64,000 nt of DNA from Motilimonas eburnea (GTDB lineage: Bacteria; Pseudomonadota; Gammaproteobacteria; Enterobacterales; CBDFNC01): NCBI RefSeq assembly GCF_021295345.1, contig NZ_JAIMJB010000003.1, positions 124,001-188,000 on the forward strand, in the 5' to 3' direction. A program made the translations under genes and the position numbers. Below the pieces are notes generated by a model. That model was not told where the DNA came from, made no database searches, and saw only the letters and a list, made by a program, of their open reading frames with translations. Position 1 is the stretch's first letter; each line of letters starts with the position of its first letter. Shown here in pieces: positions 17,199 through 25,261 of the stretch.

Positions 17199-19037
17199 TT
17201 AAATCCTTACGCTGCGACGAGCGTCATTGCCCCAAAACCAATTGATCATGGCGCGCGATGCAAAAATGCCGGTAAACATACTAGTGAGCAGGCCTAAGCC
17301 TAAGGTTAAGGCGAATCCTTGAATCGGCCCATTGCCTATACTGTAAAGCACGATGGCGGTGATCATGGTGGTGAAGTTGGCATCAAATATGGTGCTGGTC
17401 GCACTGCTAAAGCCACTATCAATGGCGCGAGCCATGCTATTACCTTGCTTTAATTTGTCGCGAATGCGTTCAAAGATTAGCACATTGGTATCCACCGCCA
17501 TGCCCACGGTTAACACCAAACCGGCAATACCGGGCAGGGTTAACACGGCGCCGGGGATCAACGCGAGCAAGCCAAACAACATCACCATGTTGGCCAACAA
17601 AGCCACATTGGCAATCCAGCCTAAACGGCGATACCACAAGGCCATAAATACCAAGGTCATGCCCAAACCTAACGTCAATGCTGCAAAACCATTGCTGATA
17701 TTCTCAGCCCCTAAGGTTGGGCCGATAGTGCGCTCTTCCACTATGGTGACGGGGGCGGTTAACGAGCCGGCGCGCAATAACAACGCCAGACTTTGCGCAT
17801 CTTGCATTGAGCCCGTGCCCGTGATGCGAAACTTGGCCCCCAACCCAGACTGTATGGTCGCCACGCTGATAATTTTATGGCTTTGAGTCACCTCACCTTT
17901 TGCGTTACGTGAGTATTCGCTGTAAGCGGTGGCCATGGGCTTGCCGATATTCTGGCGCGAAAATTCCGCCATCATGCGCCCGCCTTGTTGGTCTAAGGTA
18001 ATGTTCACCTCGGGCATGCCCATTTCACCTAAACTGGCGCGGGCGTCGACAATATGCTCGCCTGTTAACACCGGCGCTTGGGCGACCCGTACCGGACGGC
18101 CTTGCTCATCAAGCAAGGTTTTCCCCGCTAGCGCTTGATCGGCCAATACCTGATAAAAGGCCAAACTCGCCGTTGCGCCAATCACATTTTTGGCCTGCGC
18201 AGGATCTTGTACCCCAGGCAGTTCAATACGAATACGGTGCTCACCTTGGCGCTGCACCGAGGCCTCGGTAATGCCAAGCTCCTCAATCCGACTGCGCATA
18301 ATTTGTAGGTTCTGTTGCACGGTTAAATTACGCAGCGCAAGATGCTCAGCCGCCTGACGCTCGACCTTTAGTCTTTCTCCAGTCAAAGATACCTGCCAGT
18401 TAGGGTATTGGCGCTTAAGGTGTTGAGTTAGCTCACTGCGCTGGCCTGAATCAGCCAAATAAATGCTAAAGCCATCGGCCGACATCGCCGAAAACTGAGC
18501 GCCGCGGATCTTGTGCTCGCGCAGCCAAGTATTGATTTCTTTTCGCACTTGGTCGGTTTGCCCTTGATAAACCGGGGCCATATCCACATCCAGCAAAAAC
18601 TGGACTCCACCACGCAAATCTAGCCCTAAGGCGATGGGCTTAAAGCCCAAAGCGCTTAACCACTGCGGCGCATTGGCGACCGAGGCTAGGGTAATCGGTA
18701 AGTCTTGATCGGGTAAAGCGGCCGACTCGGTCAACACTTGTCTTGCTAGCGGCAGTTGGCTCGCATCTTCTAATACCACCCAAGTATTTTCGTTATCTTG
18801 CTTGATTTGCTTTACGTGCACACCTTGCTCAACAAGCTGGCGCTGCATGGCAAGGGGATCTAACACAAGGTAAGGATGCGTTTGCTCCACCTTATTATGG
18901 TTGATTTGCATCGCGGGAGACTCGCCGAACCAAGAAGGCAGCGCGCTCAATAACATGATGAATAAGGTGACAATCAGCACCGTATACTGCCAGTACGAAT
19001 ACTGGTTTAGGGTGCGTTTAGTGGCTCTTTGTTTCAT
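17199..19037 (-). CDS. secD: Protein-export membrane protein SecD
   Basis: The 612-residue protein has an N-terminal membrane helix, the periplasmic P1 domain (GFKPIALGLDLRGGVQFLLDV opens its first part) and five further membrane helices with GLVLTVGMAVDTNVLIFERIRD. It forms the export motor with SecF. The absence of yajC marks it as a paralog pair, and the VemP-like gene directly upstream suggests that its translation is induced when export is slow. The weak ribosome site (taggt) lies 11 bases after a nine-bp stem formed by 19058-19066 and 19093-19101. Confidence 0.94.
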   Translation of the reverse strand: MKQRATKRTLNQYSYWQYTVLIVTLFIMLLSALPSWFGESPAMQINHNKVEQTHPYLVLDPLAMQRQLVEQGVHVKQIKQDNENTWVVLEDASQLPLARQVLTESAALPDQDLPITLASVANAPQWLSALGFKPIALGLDLRGGVQFLLDVDMAPVYQGQTDQVRKEINTWLREHKIRGAQFSAMSADGFSIYLADSGQRSELTQHLKRQYPNWQVSLTGERLKVERQAAEHLALRNLTVQQNLQIMRSRIEELGITEASVQRQGEHRIRIELPGVQDPAQAKNVIGATASLAFYQVLADQALAGKTLLDEQGRPVRVAQAPVLTGEHIVDARASLGEMGMPEVNITLDQQGGRMMAEFSRQNIGKPMATAYSEYSRNAKGEVTQSHKIISVATIQSGLGAKFRITGTGSMQDAQSLALLLRAGSLTAPVTIVEERTIGPTLGAENISNGFAALTLGLGMTLVFMALWYRRLGWIANVALLANMVMLFGLLALIPGAVLTLPGIAGLVLTVGMAVDTNVLIFERIRDKLKQGNSMARAIDSGFSSATSTIFDANFTTMITAIVLYSIGNGPIQGFALTLGLGLLTSMFTGIFASRAMINWFWGNDARRSVRI

Positions 19038-19057
19038 TTCAAATACCTAATACTCTG

Positions 19058-19101
19058 CGCCAGCACAGTCACAAGACCAAGCTTTACGGCAAGTGCTGGC
19101 G
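19058..19101 (-). promoter_or_regulatory. Stem-loop before the secD ribosome site
   Basis: On the minus strand a nine-bp perfect stem (cgccagcac with gtgctggcg) encloses a 26-base loop and ends about ten bases before the secD ribosome site. In Vibrio, RNA structure between vemP and secDF2 hides the secD2 ribosome site until ribosomes stall on vemP. A similar role here is inference, and other folds in the 192-base gap are possible. Confidence 0.4.
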
Positions 19102-19229
19102 ATGGTGCAGCTGATAAATCAGTGCAAATTCAGGCTGTTTAAGGCGAAATGCCGTGGCAGCCAAATTGAACATTGGCCGTAGACGCAAAAGGTCAACCTA
19201 AGGTTAACGCAAGCGCGCTTAGCCAATCA

Positions 19230-19697
19230 TTAGGCAAAGAAAGGGGCGTATTGCTGAGGTATGTATTGCAGATTGCTGTCCTTCCAAGCCGCCAAACGCG
19301 ACTTAGAAAATGTGGCATAGAGTGACCAGTTAAGCTGCGCCGTAAAGGGCTCGACATAACCTAACGCCAGCAAGGGGTAAGGCAAAATCGCAAACTCGTA
19401 AACCAGCGCATAACTTGGCCAAGATTCGTCTTCATTGATCGCCCCATGGGCAACGCGCAAACTCACGCCATTAACGTGAACGTCATGATTGAAGTCTTTA
19501 TTGGTATGCCACTGAGATGAAGCCGGGTCGCTCTGCTCAGTGGGATGAGCAGTGCACAGCTCTGTCGGCATACTGGCAGTGGTGATGGATACGGTCAAAG
19601 GCGGCAAGGCATTATGTTCAGATACCGTCACTGCCGCCATGGCTTGGCTTGTGCCGAGCAAACAGAAAAACAGTAAAAATATGCGAATAATAACCAC
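19230..19697 (-). CDS. Candidate VemP-like secretion-monitoring arrest peptide
   Basis: This 155-residue protein has a signal peptide (about residues 1-21, SQAMA) and no recognisable enzyme domain. Its place just before secDF, its length and its C-terminus resemble VemP of Vibrio alginolyticus (159 residues), which stalls its own translation unless it is exported and so controls secDF2. The end reads SRLAAWKDSNLQYIPQQYA, with Trp138 17 residues before the end. From memory, VemP has a similar W-K-x-x-N-x-x-Y arrest segment at the same distance. The start is GTG with a good ribosome site (tgagg, five bases). Known: VemP biology. Inferred: that this protein arrests. Confidence 0.7.
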   Translation of the reverse strand: MVIIRIFLLFFCLLGTSQAMAAVTVSEHNALPPLTVSITTASMPTELCTAHPTEQSDPASSQWHTNKDFNHDVHVNGVSLRVAHGAINEDESWPSYALVYEFAILPYPLLALGYVEPFTAQLNWSLYATFSKSRLAAWKDSNLQYIPQQYAPFFA

Positions 19698-19799
19698 TTA
19701 TGCCTCAACGATAAGAGCGACAGAACAGTGAGATAATGGGGCCAAGGCAGATCTAATTCAATACCTAAAGACCCCTATTTCTATTTTGAATTTATCCTA

Positions 19800-20423
19800 T
19801 CAGCTTGTTACTCGATAACGGGCTAAAAATAATTTAGTGGTTTCAGTGACTAAATGCTGCTTTTGCGCTTCGCTCAGCGGTGGCCTTAAACGAATCAATT
19901 GTGGCCATAAGGCACTGCCTTTGATCAAGCTATGCAATTGTTCTTTGGCAAATGCCGCATCAATATCCGCAAGTTTTCCAGCTTTGGTTGCTGCAACCAG
20001 CCAGCGATAAACCGCCGTTTCTTGCCCTTCCAACTTTTTCAACTCTTGCTCAAATAAAGCGGGATTATCGAACAGATGATCAAATGCCACTCGGGCGAGA
20101 TCTTGATAATGGGGTGAGGCGTAAAACTCAACCTCGGCACTAAGCAATTGGGCCAATTGCTGATCCAGCGGCTTTTCGGCTTGGTATTCCAACTGGTTGG
20201 CCGAAATAGCCCGCTGCCATAACTCGGTCACCAGATGCAGCACCAAGGCCTCTTTATTGGCAAAATGATTATAGATAGTGCGTTTTGATACATTCGCTAA
20301 CTTAGCCAGCTTATCCATACTGGTCGCTTGCACCCCGTATTCACGAAAGGCTTCAATTGCCGCACTCACTATGGCTTCACGCTTTTGCTCGGTGAGGCTG
20401 CTTTTCTTCTGCTCCATACCCAT
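19800..20423 (-). CDS. TetR/AcrR-family repressor
   Basis: The 207-residue protein has an N-terminal helix-turn-helix domain (AIEAFREYGVQATSMDKLAK, followed by VSKRTIYNHFANKEAL) typical of TetR regulators and a C-terminal ligand domain resembling AcrR-type C-terminal domains. It is divergent from a metallo-beta-lactamase-fold gene. A 23-bp perfect palindrome at 20490-20512 in the shared gap is almost certainly its operator, so it should control itself and the hydrolase. The inducer is unknown. Confidence 0.92.
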   Translation of the reverse strand: MGMEQKKSSLTEQKREAIVSAAIEAFREYGVQATSMDKLAKLANVSKRTIYNHFANKEALVLHLVTELWQRAISANQLEYQAEKPLDQQLAQLLSAEVEFYASPHYQDLARVAFDHLFDNPALFEQELKKLEGQETAVYRWLVAATKAGKLADIDAAFAKEQLHSLIKGSALWPQLIRLRPPLSEAQKQHLVTETTKLFLARYRVTS

Positions 20424-20489
20424 CTCATTTTTTTATCACTTGCTAGGCTTGCAATTCTACACTCAATAGTTTACTTTTCAAAATACAAG

Positions 20490-20512
20490 GTAAACTACAC
20501 GGTGTAGTTTAC
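20490..20512. promoter_or_regulatory. TetR-type operator between the regulator and the hydrolase
   Basis: Two 11-base arms, gtaaactacac (20490-20500) and gtgtagtttac (20502-20512), form a perfect palindrome around a single central G. It lies 20 bases before the hydrolase start and 67 bases before the regulator start, where it would block both promoters. Confidence 0.85.
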
Positions 20513-20531
20513 ATTTTAAGGAGGACAGATT

Positions 20532-21659
20532 TTGAAACTATTTCTAACCCTCATTGGAGCAATAGGCATCATGGCCCTGTTAACAAATCTACTCAGCGAG
20601 AAGAAAACCTATACCAATAGTGAAACCCTCTATCAGCCTGATTTTGCTAATACCTTAGACGTGATCAGCGCCTTTGTTTTTGCACCCAAAATAGATACCA
20701 CCCCAGATTCACCGATTCCGGTACACCCCTTAGATCGCAATAAACTCATGGCTAACCAAGCCGATCAAGTTTACCGACTTGGCCATTCCAGCGTGCTGAT
20801 GCAATTAGAACAAAAATGGATCTTAACGGATCCCGTGCTGAGTGAGCGTGCCTCCCCGATATCTTGGTTTGGCCCTAAGCGTTTTCATCAAAGCCCCATC
20901 GCCATCGAAGACATTCCGCAGCTGGATATGATCATCATCAGCCATGATCATTACGATCACCTTGATAAATCCACCGTGTTGAGCCTTGCCGATCAAACAA
21001 AATACTTTATCACGCCCCTAAAGGTGGGAGACCGCCTCATCAAATGGGGTATAGCGCCACATAAGGTCGTGCAACTAGATTGGTGGCAATCGATTCATTT
21101 AAATGGCATTGAACTGGTCGCCACTCCCGCGCAGCATTTTTCCGGTCGAAGCTTATGGGATCGCGACCAAACCTTATGGGCCAGCTGGGTGATCAAGGGA
21201 CAAGCTAAACGCATCTTTTTCAGTGGCGACAGCGGTTACTTCTCTGGCTTTAAAACCATAGGTGAACGCTATGGACCTTTTGATCTCACCTTAATGGAAG
21301 CCGGTGCTTATCATGAACTCTGGCCCGTTGTGCACATGACGCCGGAGCAAAGTGTGCAAGCTCACCTGGATCTCAAGGGCAAATTAATGATGCCAATTCA
21401 TAACGCCACCTTTGAGTTATCGCTGCACCCTTGGTTTGAGCCTTTGGAGCGAATTAGCCAGCTGACTCAGCAACTGCACATTCCGCTACTGGCACCGCAA
21501 TTTGGCGAACAGGTATTACTGGATCAACCCGTGCTTGCTAACCAATGGTGGCTGCCCACTCAACATGGGCTAGACATTAGCCAAGCCGATTCGTCCCAAC
21601 CAGCAACAATACAAGCCGTCAATCTAAAGGCGACAGGCTCAACCGAGATCAGTTGGTAA
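20532..21659 (+). CDS. Metallo-beta-lactamase-fold hydrolase, NAPE-PLD/RomA type
   Basis: The 375-residue protein has an N-terminal hydrophobic anchor (MKLFLTLIGAIGIMALLTNL) and a metallo-beta-lactamase fold with the metal motif SHDHYDHLD, the later ligands TPAQHFSGR and FFSGDSGYF, and the final His in MMPIHNATF. This matches the RomA/NAPE-phospholipase D-like branch, whose bacterial substrates are mostly unknown. The start is TTG, supported by a strong ribosome site (aaggagg) seven bases before it. A TetR operator overlaps its promoter region. Confidence 0.88.
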   Translation: MKLFLTLIGAIGIMALLTNLLSEKKTYTNSETLYQPDFANTLDVISAFVFAPKIDTTPDSPIPVHPLDRNKLMANQADQVYRLGHSSVLMQLEQKWILTDPVLSERASPISWFGPKRFHQSPIAIEDIPQLDMIIISHDHYDHLDKSTVLSLADQTKYFITPLKVGDRLIKWGIAPHKVVQLDWWQSIHLNGIELVATPAQHFSGRSLWDRDQTLWASWVIKGQAKRIFFSGDSGYFSGFKTIGERYGPFDLTLMEAGAYHELWPVVHMTPEQSVQAHLDLKGKLMMPIHNATFELSLHPWFEPLERISQLTQQLHIPLLAPQFGEQVLLDQPVLANQWWLPTQHGLDISQADSSQPATIQAVNLKATGSTEISW

Positions 21660-21718
21660 CCAGTAGGTAACCAATAGGTAACCAATAGGTAACCAATAGG
21701 TAACCAATAGGTAACCAA
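21655..21718. repeat. Six 11-bp tandem repeats after the hydrolase gene
   Basis: The unit ggtaaccaata is repeated from 21655, the first copy having a G in place of A at position nine and the last copy being partial. Four middle copies (21666-21709) are identical. Each unit contains the palindrome ggtaacc. The array begins within the final codons and stop of the hydrolase gene. Confidence 0.93.
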
Positions 21719-21759
21719 CACTAACGCTGAATTTGTTTTAACTATAAATGGAGCACAAG

Positions 21760-22752
21760 ATGACAATCTCTTTAGTAACAGGGGCTAATGGCCACCTTGG
21801 TAACAATCTCGTTCGCACGCTAGCCAAACAAGGGCACACAGTGCGAGCCGGCATGCGTAATTTAAACAATGCAGGCACGCTGGACGATGTGGCATGCGAC
21901 ATCGTCCACTGCGATATGCTCGACCCAGATTCACTGGCCAAGGCGCTCGCTGGCGTTGATATCTTGTATCACGTCGCAGCGGTATTTAAACATTGGGCAC
22001 AAGATGAAGAAGCAGAAATTGTGCAACCTAATATTTTAGGGACGCGATTAGTGCTGCAAGCCGCAAAAGCCGCGGGCGTTAAACGTGTGGTTTACGTCAG
22101 CTCTATCGTGGCGCTAGAGCAAAATCATCGCAATCAGCAAGGCGAAATCTTACTCGATAGCTACAACGAATCGGATCAACTCAACCCCTATTGCCGCGCC
22201 AAAACCCAAGCCGAACAAGAGGCATGGCGGGTTGCCAAGCAGCTTGAGCTAGACATGGTGACGGTATTGCCATCGACCATTTTAGGCGGCGAATATAAAC
22301 CACAGACCGAGTCCCTTAATGCATTTTCGGCCATAGTGAATAACCAGATGCCGTTTTTATACTCTCTTTATCTGAGTCCGATAGACGTGGATGATGTGGT
22401 ACAAGGCATGATAGCGGCCGCCAGCCTAGGCCAAAATGGCGAGCGCTACGTGCTTGCCAATAGTGAGATAATTTCAACCGCTGAAATTTTAAAGATTGCC
22501 AGCGAAGTGAACCCTGACTTTAGCGCACCCAAAGTATTAACGGCCGAGGAAATTTACGCTCTCGCCGACCAAGCCGAAGCCAAGGCAAAACAAACCCAAA
22601 CGCGACCAACCTTATTGCGCAGCAATATAAAACGCACCCTAGATATTGAGTTTCTGTTTGATTTGAGCAAATCAAAACAGCAGCTTAACTTTAACCCTAA
22701 ACCCGCCCAGCAAGTCGTACGGGAAACCATGCAAGCCCTAGTGCAAGCTTGA
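21760..22752 (+). CDS. NAD(P)-dependent epimerase/dehydratase, dihydroflavonol-reductase-like
   Basis: This extended short-chain dehydrogenase has the Rossmann motif TGANGHLGNNLVRTL at the N-terminus, VVYVSSIVAL and the catalytic Tyr-Lys in NPYCRAKTQAE. The specific substrate is not clear. I place the start at the ATG at 21760, which has the ribosome site ggag seven bases before it. An in-frame ATG at 21748 would add four residues and has no site. A terminator follows at 22772. Confidence 0.9.
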   Translation: MTISLVTGANGHLGNNLVRTLAKQGHTVRAGMRNLNNAGTLDDVACDIVHCDMLDPDSLAKALAGVDILYHVAAVFKHWAQDEEAEIVQPNILGTRLVLQAAKAAGVKRVVYVSSIVALEQNHRNQQGEILLDSYNESDQLNPYCRAKTQAEQEAWRVAKQLELDMVTVLPSTILGGEYKPQTESLNAFSAIVNNQMPFLYSLYLSPIDVDDVVQGMIAAASLGQNGERYVLANSEIISTAEILKIASEVNPDFSAPKVLTAEEIYALADQAEAKAKQTQTRPTLLRSNIKRTLDIEFLFDLSKSKQQLNFNPKPAQQVVRETMQALVQA

Positions 22753-22771
22753 TCCTTGTCGCCCTCATGCC

Positions 22772-22796
22772 ACAGAGTGAGCTCACCTCACTCTGT
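22772..22796 (+). terminator. Terminator after the epimerase gene
   Basis: A perfect ten-bp stem (acagagtgag with ctcactctgt) with a five-base loop is followed by tatttgtt. It lies between the epimerase gene and the convergent CE-clan protease-like gene and may serve both. Confidence 0.75.
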
Positions 22797-22826
22797 TATT
22801 TGTTAAGACAAGCAGGCTAATCAATA

Positions 22827-24113
22827 TCACACCCACATCACTATCTTGTTAGGCAGCGAAGTGTTATCTGGCTGCGACAGTTCGATAGCATTATCTGACA
22901 CCTCGCTGGCAAAATATTCCTGCATTAAGCCATCGCAGCACAGCGCCATAAACCGGTTACGATAATCATTACTGCTGGTGCTCACACTTGCTCCCGGCGC
23001 ATCATCTAAGCGGCTTAGCTGCGCTAAATCATTTTCCTGATCCAGCTCTATCATCAGTTTATAGTTGGCATAAGCCGTCTCAATCGGCTCGTCTTGCTGA
23101 TTGTAATGGGCAAGAAACAAAGCGCAGTGCACACTGCAATCATTGGCATCTTGGATCGGTGCCATCAGGTAGTTTCTCGGTTTGGTTTCATCTAAGGCTA
23201 ATTGATCAAGCAGGCTATCGTAATTAGCTTTAACCTCACTATCACTGGCGTATTGACTATCAAACACAGAAACCGAAATCGTCTCATCTTGCTCCGATTT
23301 TTTGAGCATCACCAAGGCATAATGGCCTTGCTTCACCATCACGGGCACCACTAATTCATCGCCATGGGCCAGGGTATCCGTGCGCTCTTTAAGCTCAGCA
23401 AGGTCATTTAAGTTCACCAATTCCACCACGCTCTGTTTGTCATTCCCCACAGATGCGCCATTTAACCCATTCAGCAATAAGTGCGAGCTAATGGGTTGGC
23501 CGGGCTCTTTAGCTTCACGGGTGCTTAAGCTGATCAAATCGTCGGTAATTTGATCTTCGCTATAGCAAGTGCGCAAAGCCAAATTGAGCTGCTGACATGC
23601 GTGATTCGCTTCATCTGGGTTAGCAGACAATTCATTGATCATTTGCTGTGGCATAGGTTGCAAGGGCTGACCGCGATCGCCCGAGGCCAACAGGGTAAGC
23701 ACAGACGCTCGGGTCAATTTACTGGTGTCCGCTTGCCAATTTTCATCCAAGCTCGTTGTTAGCTCAAGCATGGCCCGCGCGGTTTGCTCTATGGTGATAT
23801 CAGCGCCATTATTGCGCCCGACCCCACTATAAACCTGATACAAACACTGCTCGGCCGCTTTGCCCACCGCATCATTTTTCAGGGCAAGATTGTGTAACAG
23901 CTCAATGCTGTCCTGATCATTGGTTTCGGCGCGATTTTGCAGCGCGGTTAGGTGGTCTTGAATGCTGGGAGTTAAGCTGGTGCTGGAGAACAACTCATCC
24001 ATCACCGCGCTCACCGCTTTACCAAAAGCCTGCTGCTGAATGTCTTGCTCTGGGCTGTTAATGTCACCACTGGCATAAAGGGCAAACTGGGTATTGCTAA
24101 GAATGGATGTCAT
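22827..24113 (-). CDS. CE-clan (Ulp1/YopJ-like) cysteine protease or acetyltransferase, probable effector
   Basis: The 428-residue protein has no signal peptide. Its C-terminal half shows the ordered catalytic residues of clan CE: H264 in KQGHYALVML, D285 in SVSVFDSQ, Q321 in APIQDAND and C326 in NDCSVHCALFLAHY. Clan CE includes SUMO and ubiquitin proteases (Ulp1, ElaD, SseL) and YopJ acetyltransferases. The first 240 residues are mostly helical and unknown. The combination suggests a protein that acts in another cell. No clear ribosome site or secretion gene is nearby. An Imm11-like and an Imm49-like gene lie upstream on the same strand. The fold is a confident guess, the function is not. 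Confidence 0.72.
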   Translation of the reverse strand: MTSILSNTQFALYASGDINSPEQDIQQQAFGKAVSAVMDELFSSTSLTPSIQDHLTALQNRAETNDQDSIELLHNLALKNDAVGKAAEQCLYQVYSGVGRNNGADITIEQTARAMLELTTSLDENWQADTSKLTRASVLTLLASGDRGQPLQPMPQQMINELSANPDEANHACQQLNLALRTCYSEDQITDDLISLSTREAKEPGQPISSHLLLNGLNGASVGNDKQSVVELVNLNDLAELKERTDTLAHGDELVVPVMVKQGHYALVMLKKSEQDETISVSVFDSQYASDSEVKANYDSLLDQLALDETKPRNYLMAPIQDANDCSVHCALFLAHYNQQDEPIETAYANYKLMIELDQENDLAQLSRLDDAPGASVSTSSNDYRNRFMALCCDGLMQEYFASEVSDNAIELSQPDNTSLPNKIVMWV

Positions 24114-24352
24114 AGAGTGGCCGTGCTAAGAAGTTTTACCCAGCTTACTAAAAGCGCCGCGACCATGTTGTTAATCACGCACAGAAAATTGTGAAAAATA
24201 GGCAAGTTGCGCTAAACCACCAGCCCATACACTCTGCCAATATCAAGGTGAAATGTGGTTAGCAAAGCTTTAACGAATCATATGATGGAAAAAGCTAACC
24301 AAGTAGTACCTGACAAATACTTCGGTTTCCTATTAAGCTAGCTCTCCTTAGC

Positions 24353-24880
24353 TTAAATACATTCCTCTGGCAAAAACAGGCCTTTACAACCATGCTCTTT
24401 TAGCATTCGAGCTAAGATGCCATTAACTAATAAATGAACACGATAATTTACTTCCCGTGCAATCATGAAATCGCCATCGTTATATTTAATTTTTTCAAAC
24501 CTCATTATTGCTTCAGTGCCTGGAACAAAGTCAAACACGGAATCACGTTTATCTAACGCATCGACAAACGACAATACATTCACAACAAAATAATCTTTTG
24601 CAATTCCATCCTTGCATTGAACGATTGATTCTAAAAACTGTATATGACTGCAATGACCAGATAGTAAATCTCGAATCGCCTTATTAACTAAAGGCACTCG
24701 CTTATTGTTTGCCAGTTCACATAAGCCGTTTAGCTTATTCAACTTACAGTTAAACTTAAAAACTGGCACTAGATCACTGCTTACTTCTTTTGCCTTCTGG
24801 AACGCGCCAAACTCTAAGTCACCCATTAGTTCACCAACTAAAGATGCTGAAACATTCGGGTTCCTCCAAATATATACCAT
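24353..24880 (-). CDS. Imm11-like immunity protein
   Basis: The 175-residue protein resembles the Imm11 (DUF1629) family, with the central pattern DYFVVNVLSFVDALDKRDSV, a segment FMIAREVNYRVHLLVNGILA and the end KGLFLPEEC. Imm11 proteins are predicted to neutralise polymorphic toxins. A clear paralog lies at 35420-35950 (matching start M-[VI]-Y-I-W-[RN]-N-P-[ND]-V and end HGCKG). The stop lies inside a small inverted repeat (24333-24356). The cognate toxin is not evident. Confidence 0.72.
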   Translation of the reverse strand: MVYIWRNPNVSASLVGELMGDLEFGAFQKAKEVSSDLVPVFKFNCKLNKLNGLCELANNKRVPLVNKAIRDLLSGHCSHIQFLESIVQCKDGIAKDYFVVNVLSFVDALDKRDSVFDFVPGTEAIMRFEKIKYNDGDFMIAREVNYRVHLLVNGILARMLKEHGCKGLFLPEECI

Positions 24881-24941
24881 TCAACACTCCACTAAATGAT
24901 TGAAGCAAATCACTACCACCCTATAACCCACCACTCATTTT

Positions 24942-25205
24942 TCACTCATCATCATCTGGTATCATGTCGATCAAAACTTCATCTAAATCATCGAAAATAC
25001 CACCTATTGCTTCGGTATAAGTCCTAAGCCTTAACAGATAGCCTGATAATTGCTCTTTGTTTTTAACGCTTGGATACGAATCGATAAATTCTTCCAGATC
25101 TTGATTGCTTTCTTGTAATTCATTTAGCAGCTCTTCAATTCGTTTATCATCAGACAAGATGGCCAAACTTTTTTTAAACTTCTCTATTAAAATGTCATTC
25201 ATCAT
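24942..25205 (-). CDS. Small acidic helical protein, function unknown
   Basis: The 87-residue protein is predicted to be almost all helix, rich in Glu, Leu and Asp, and ends with the acidic tail MIPDDDE. No family is recognised. It lies between the Imm11-like and the Imm49-like genes on the same strand, so it may be another immunity protein or a small chaperone. A weak purine-rich stretch (aaggttgaaatg) precedes the first ATG. Confidence 0.6.
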   Translation of the reverse strand: MMNDILIEKFKKSLAILSDDKRIEELLNELQESNQDLEEFIDSYPSVKNKEQLSGYLLRLRTYTEAIGGIFDDLDEVLIDMIPDDDE

Positions 25206-25261
25206 TTCAACCTTGTTTCACGGTAGCTGCGCTGCAAGGAGATATCCATTAAGCAACCGAC

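Noticed and set aside
21655..21718. CRISPR array
   Set aside because: The 11-bp units are directly adjacent with no spacers, and no cas genes are present in the window.
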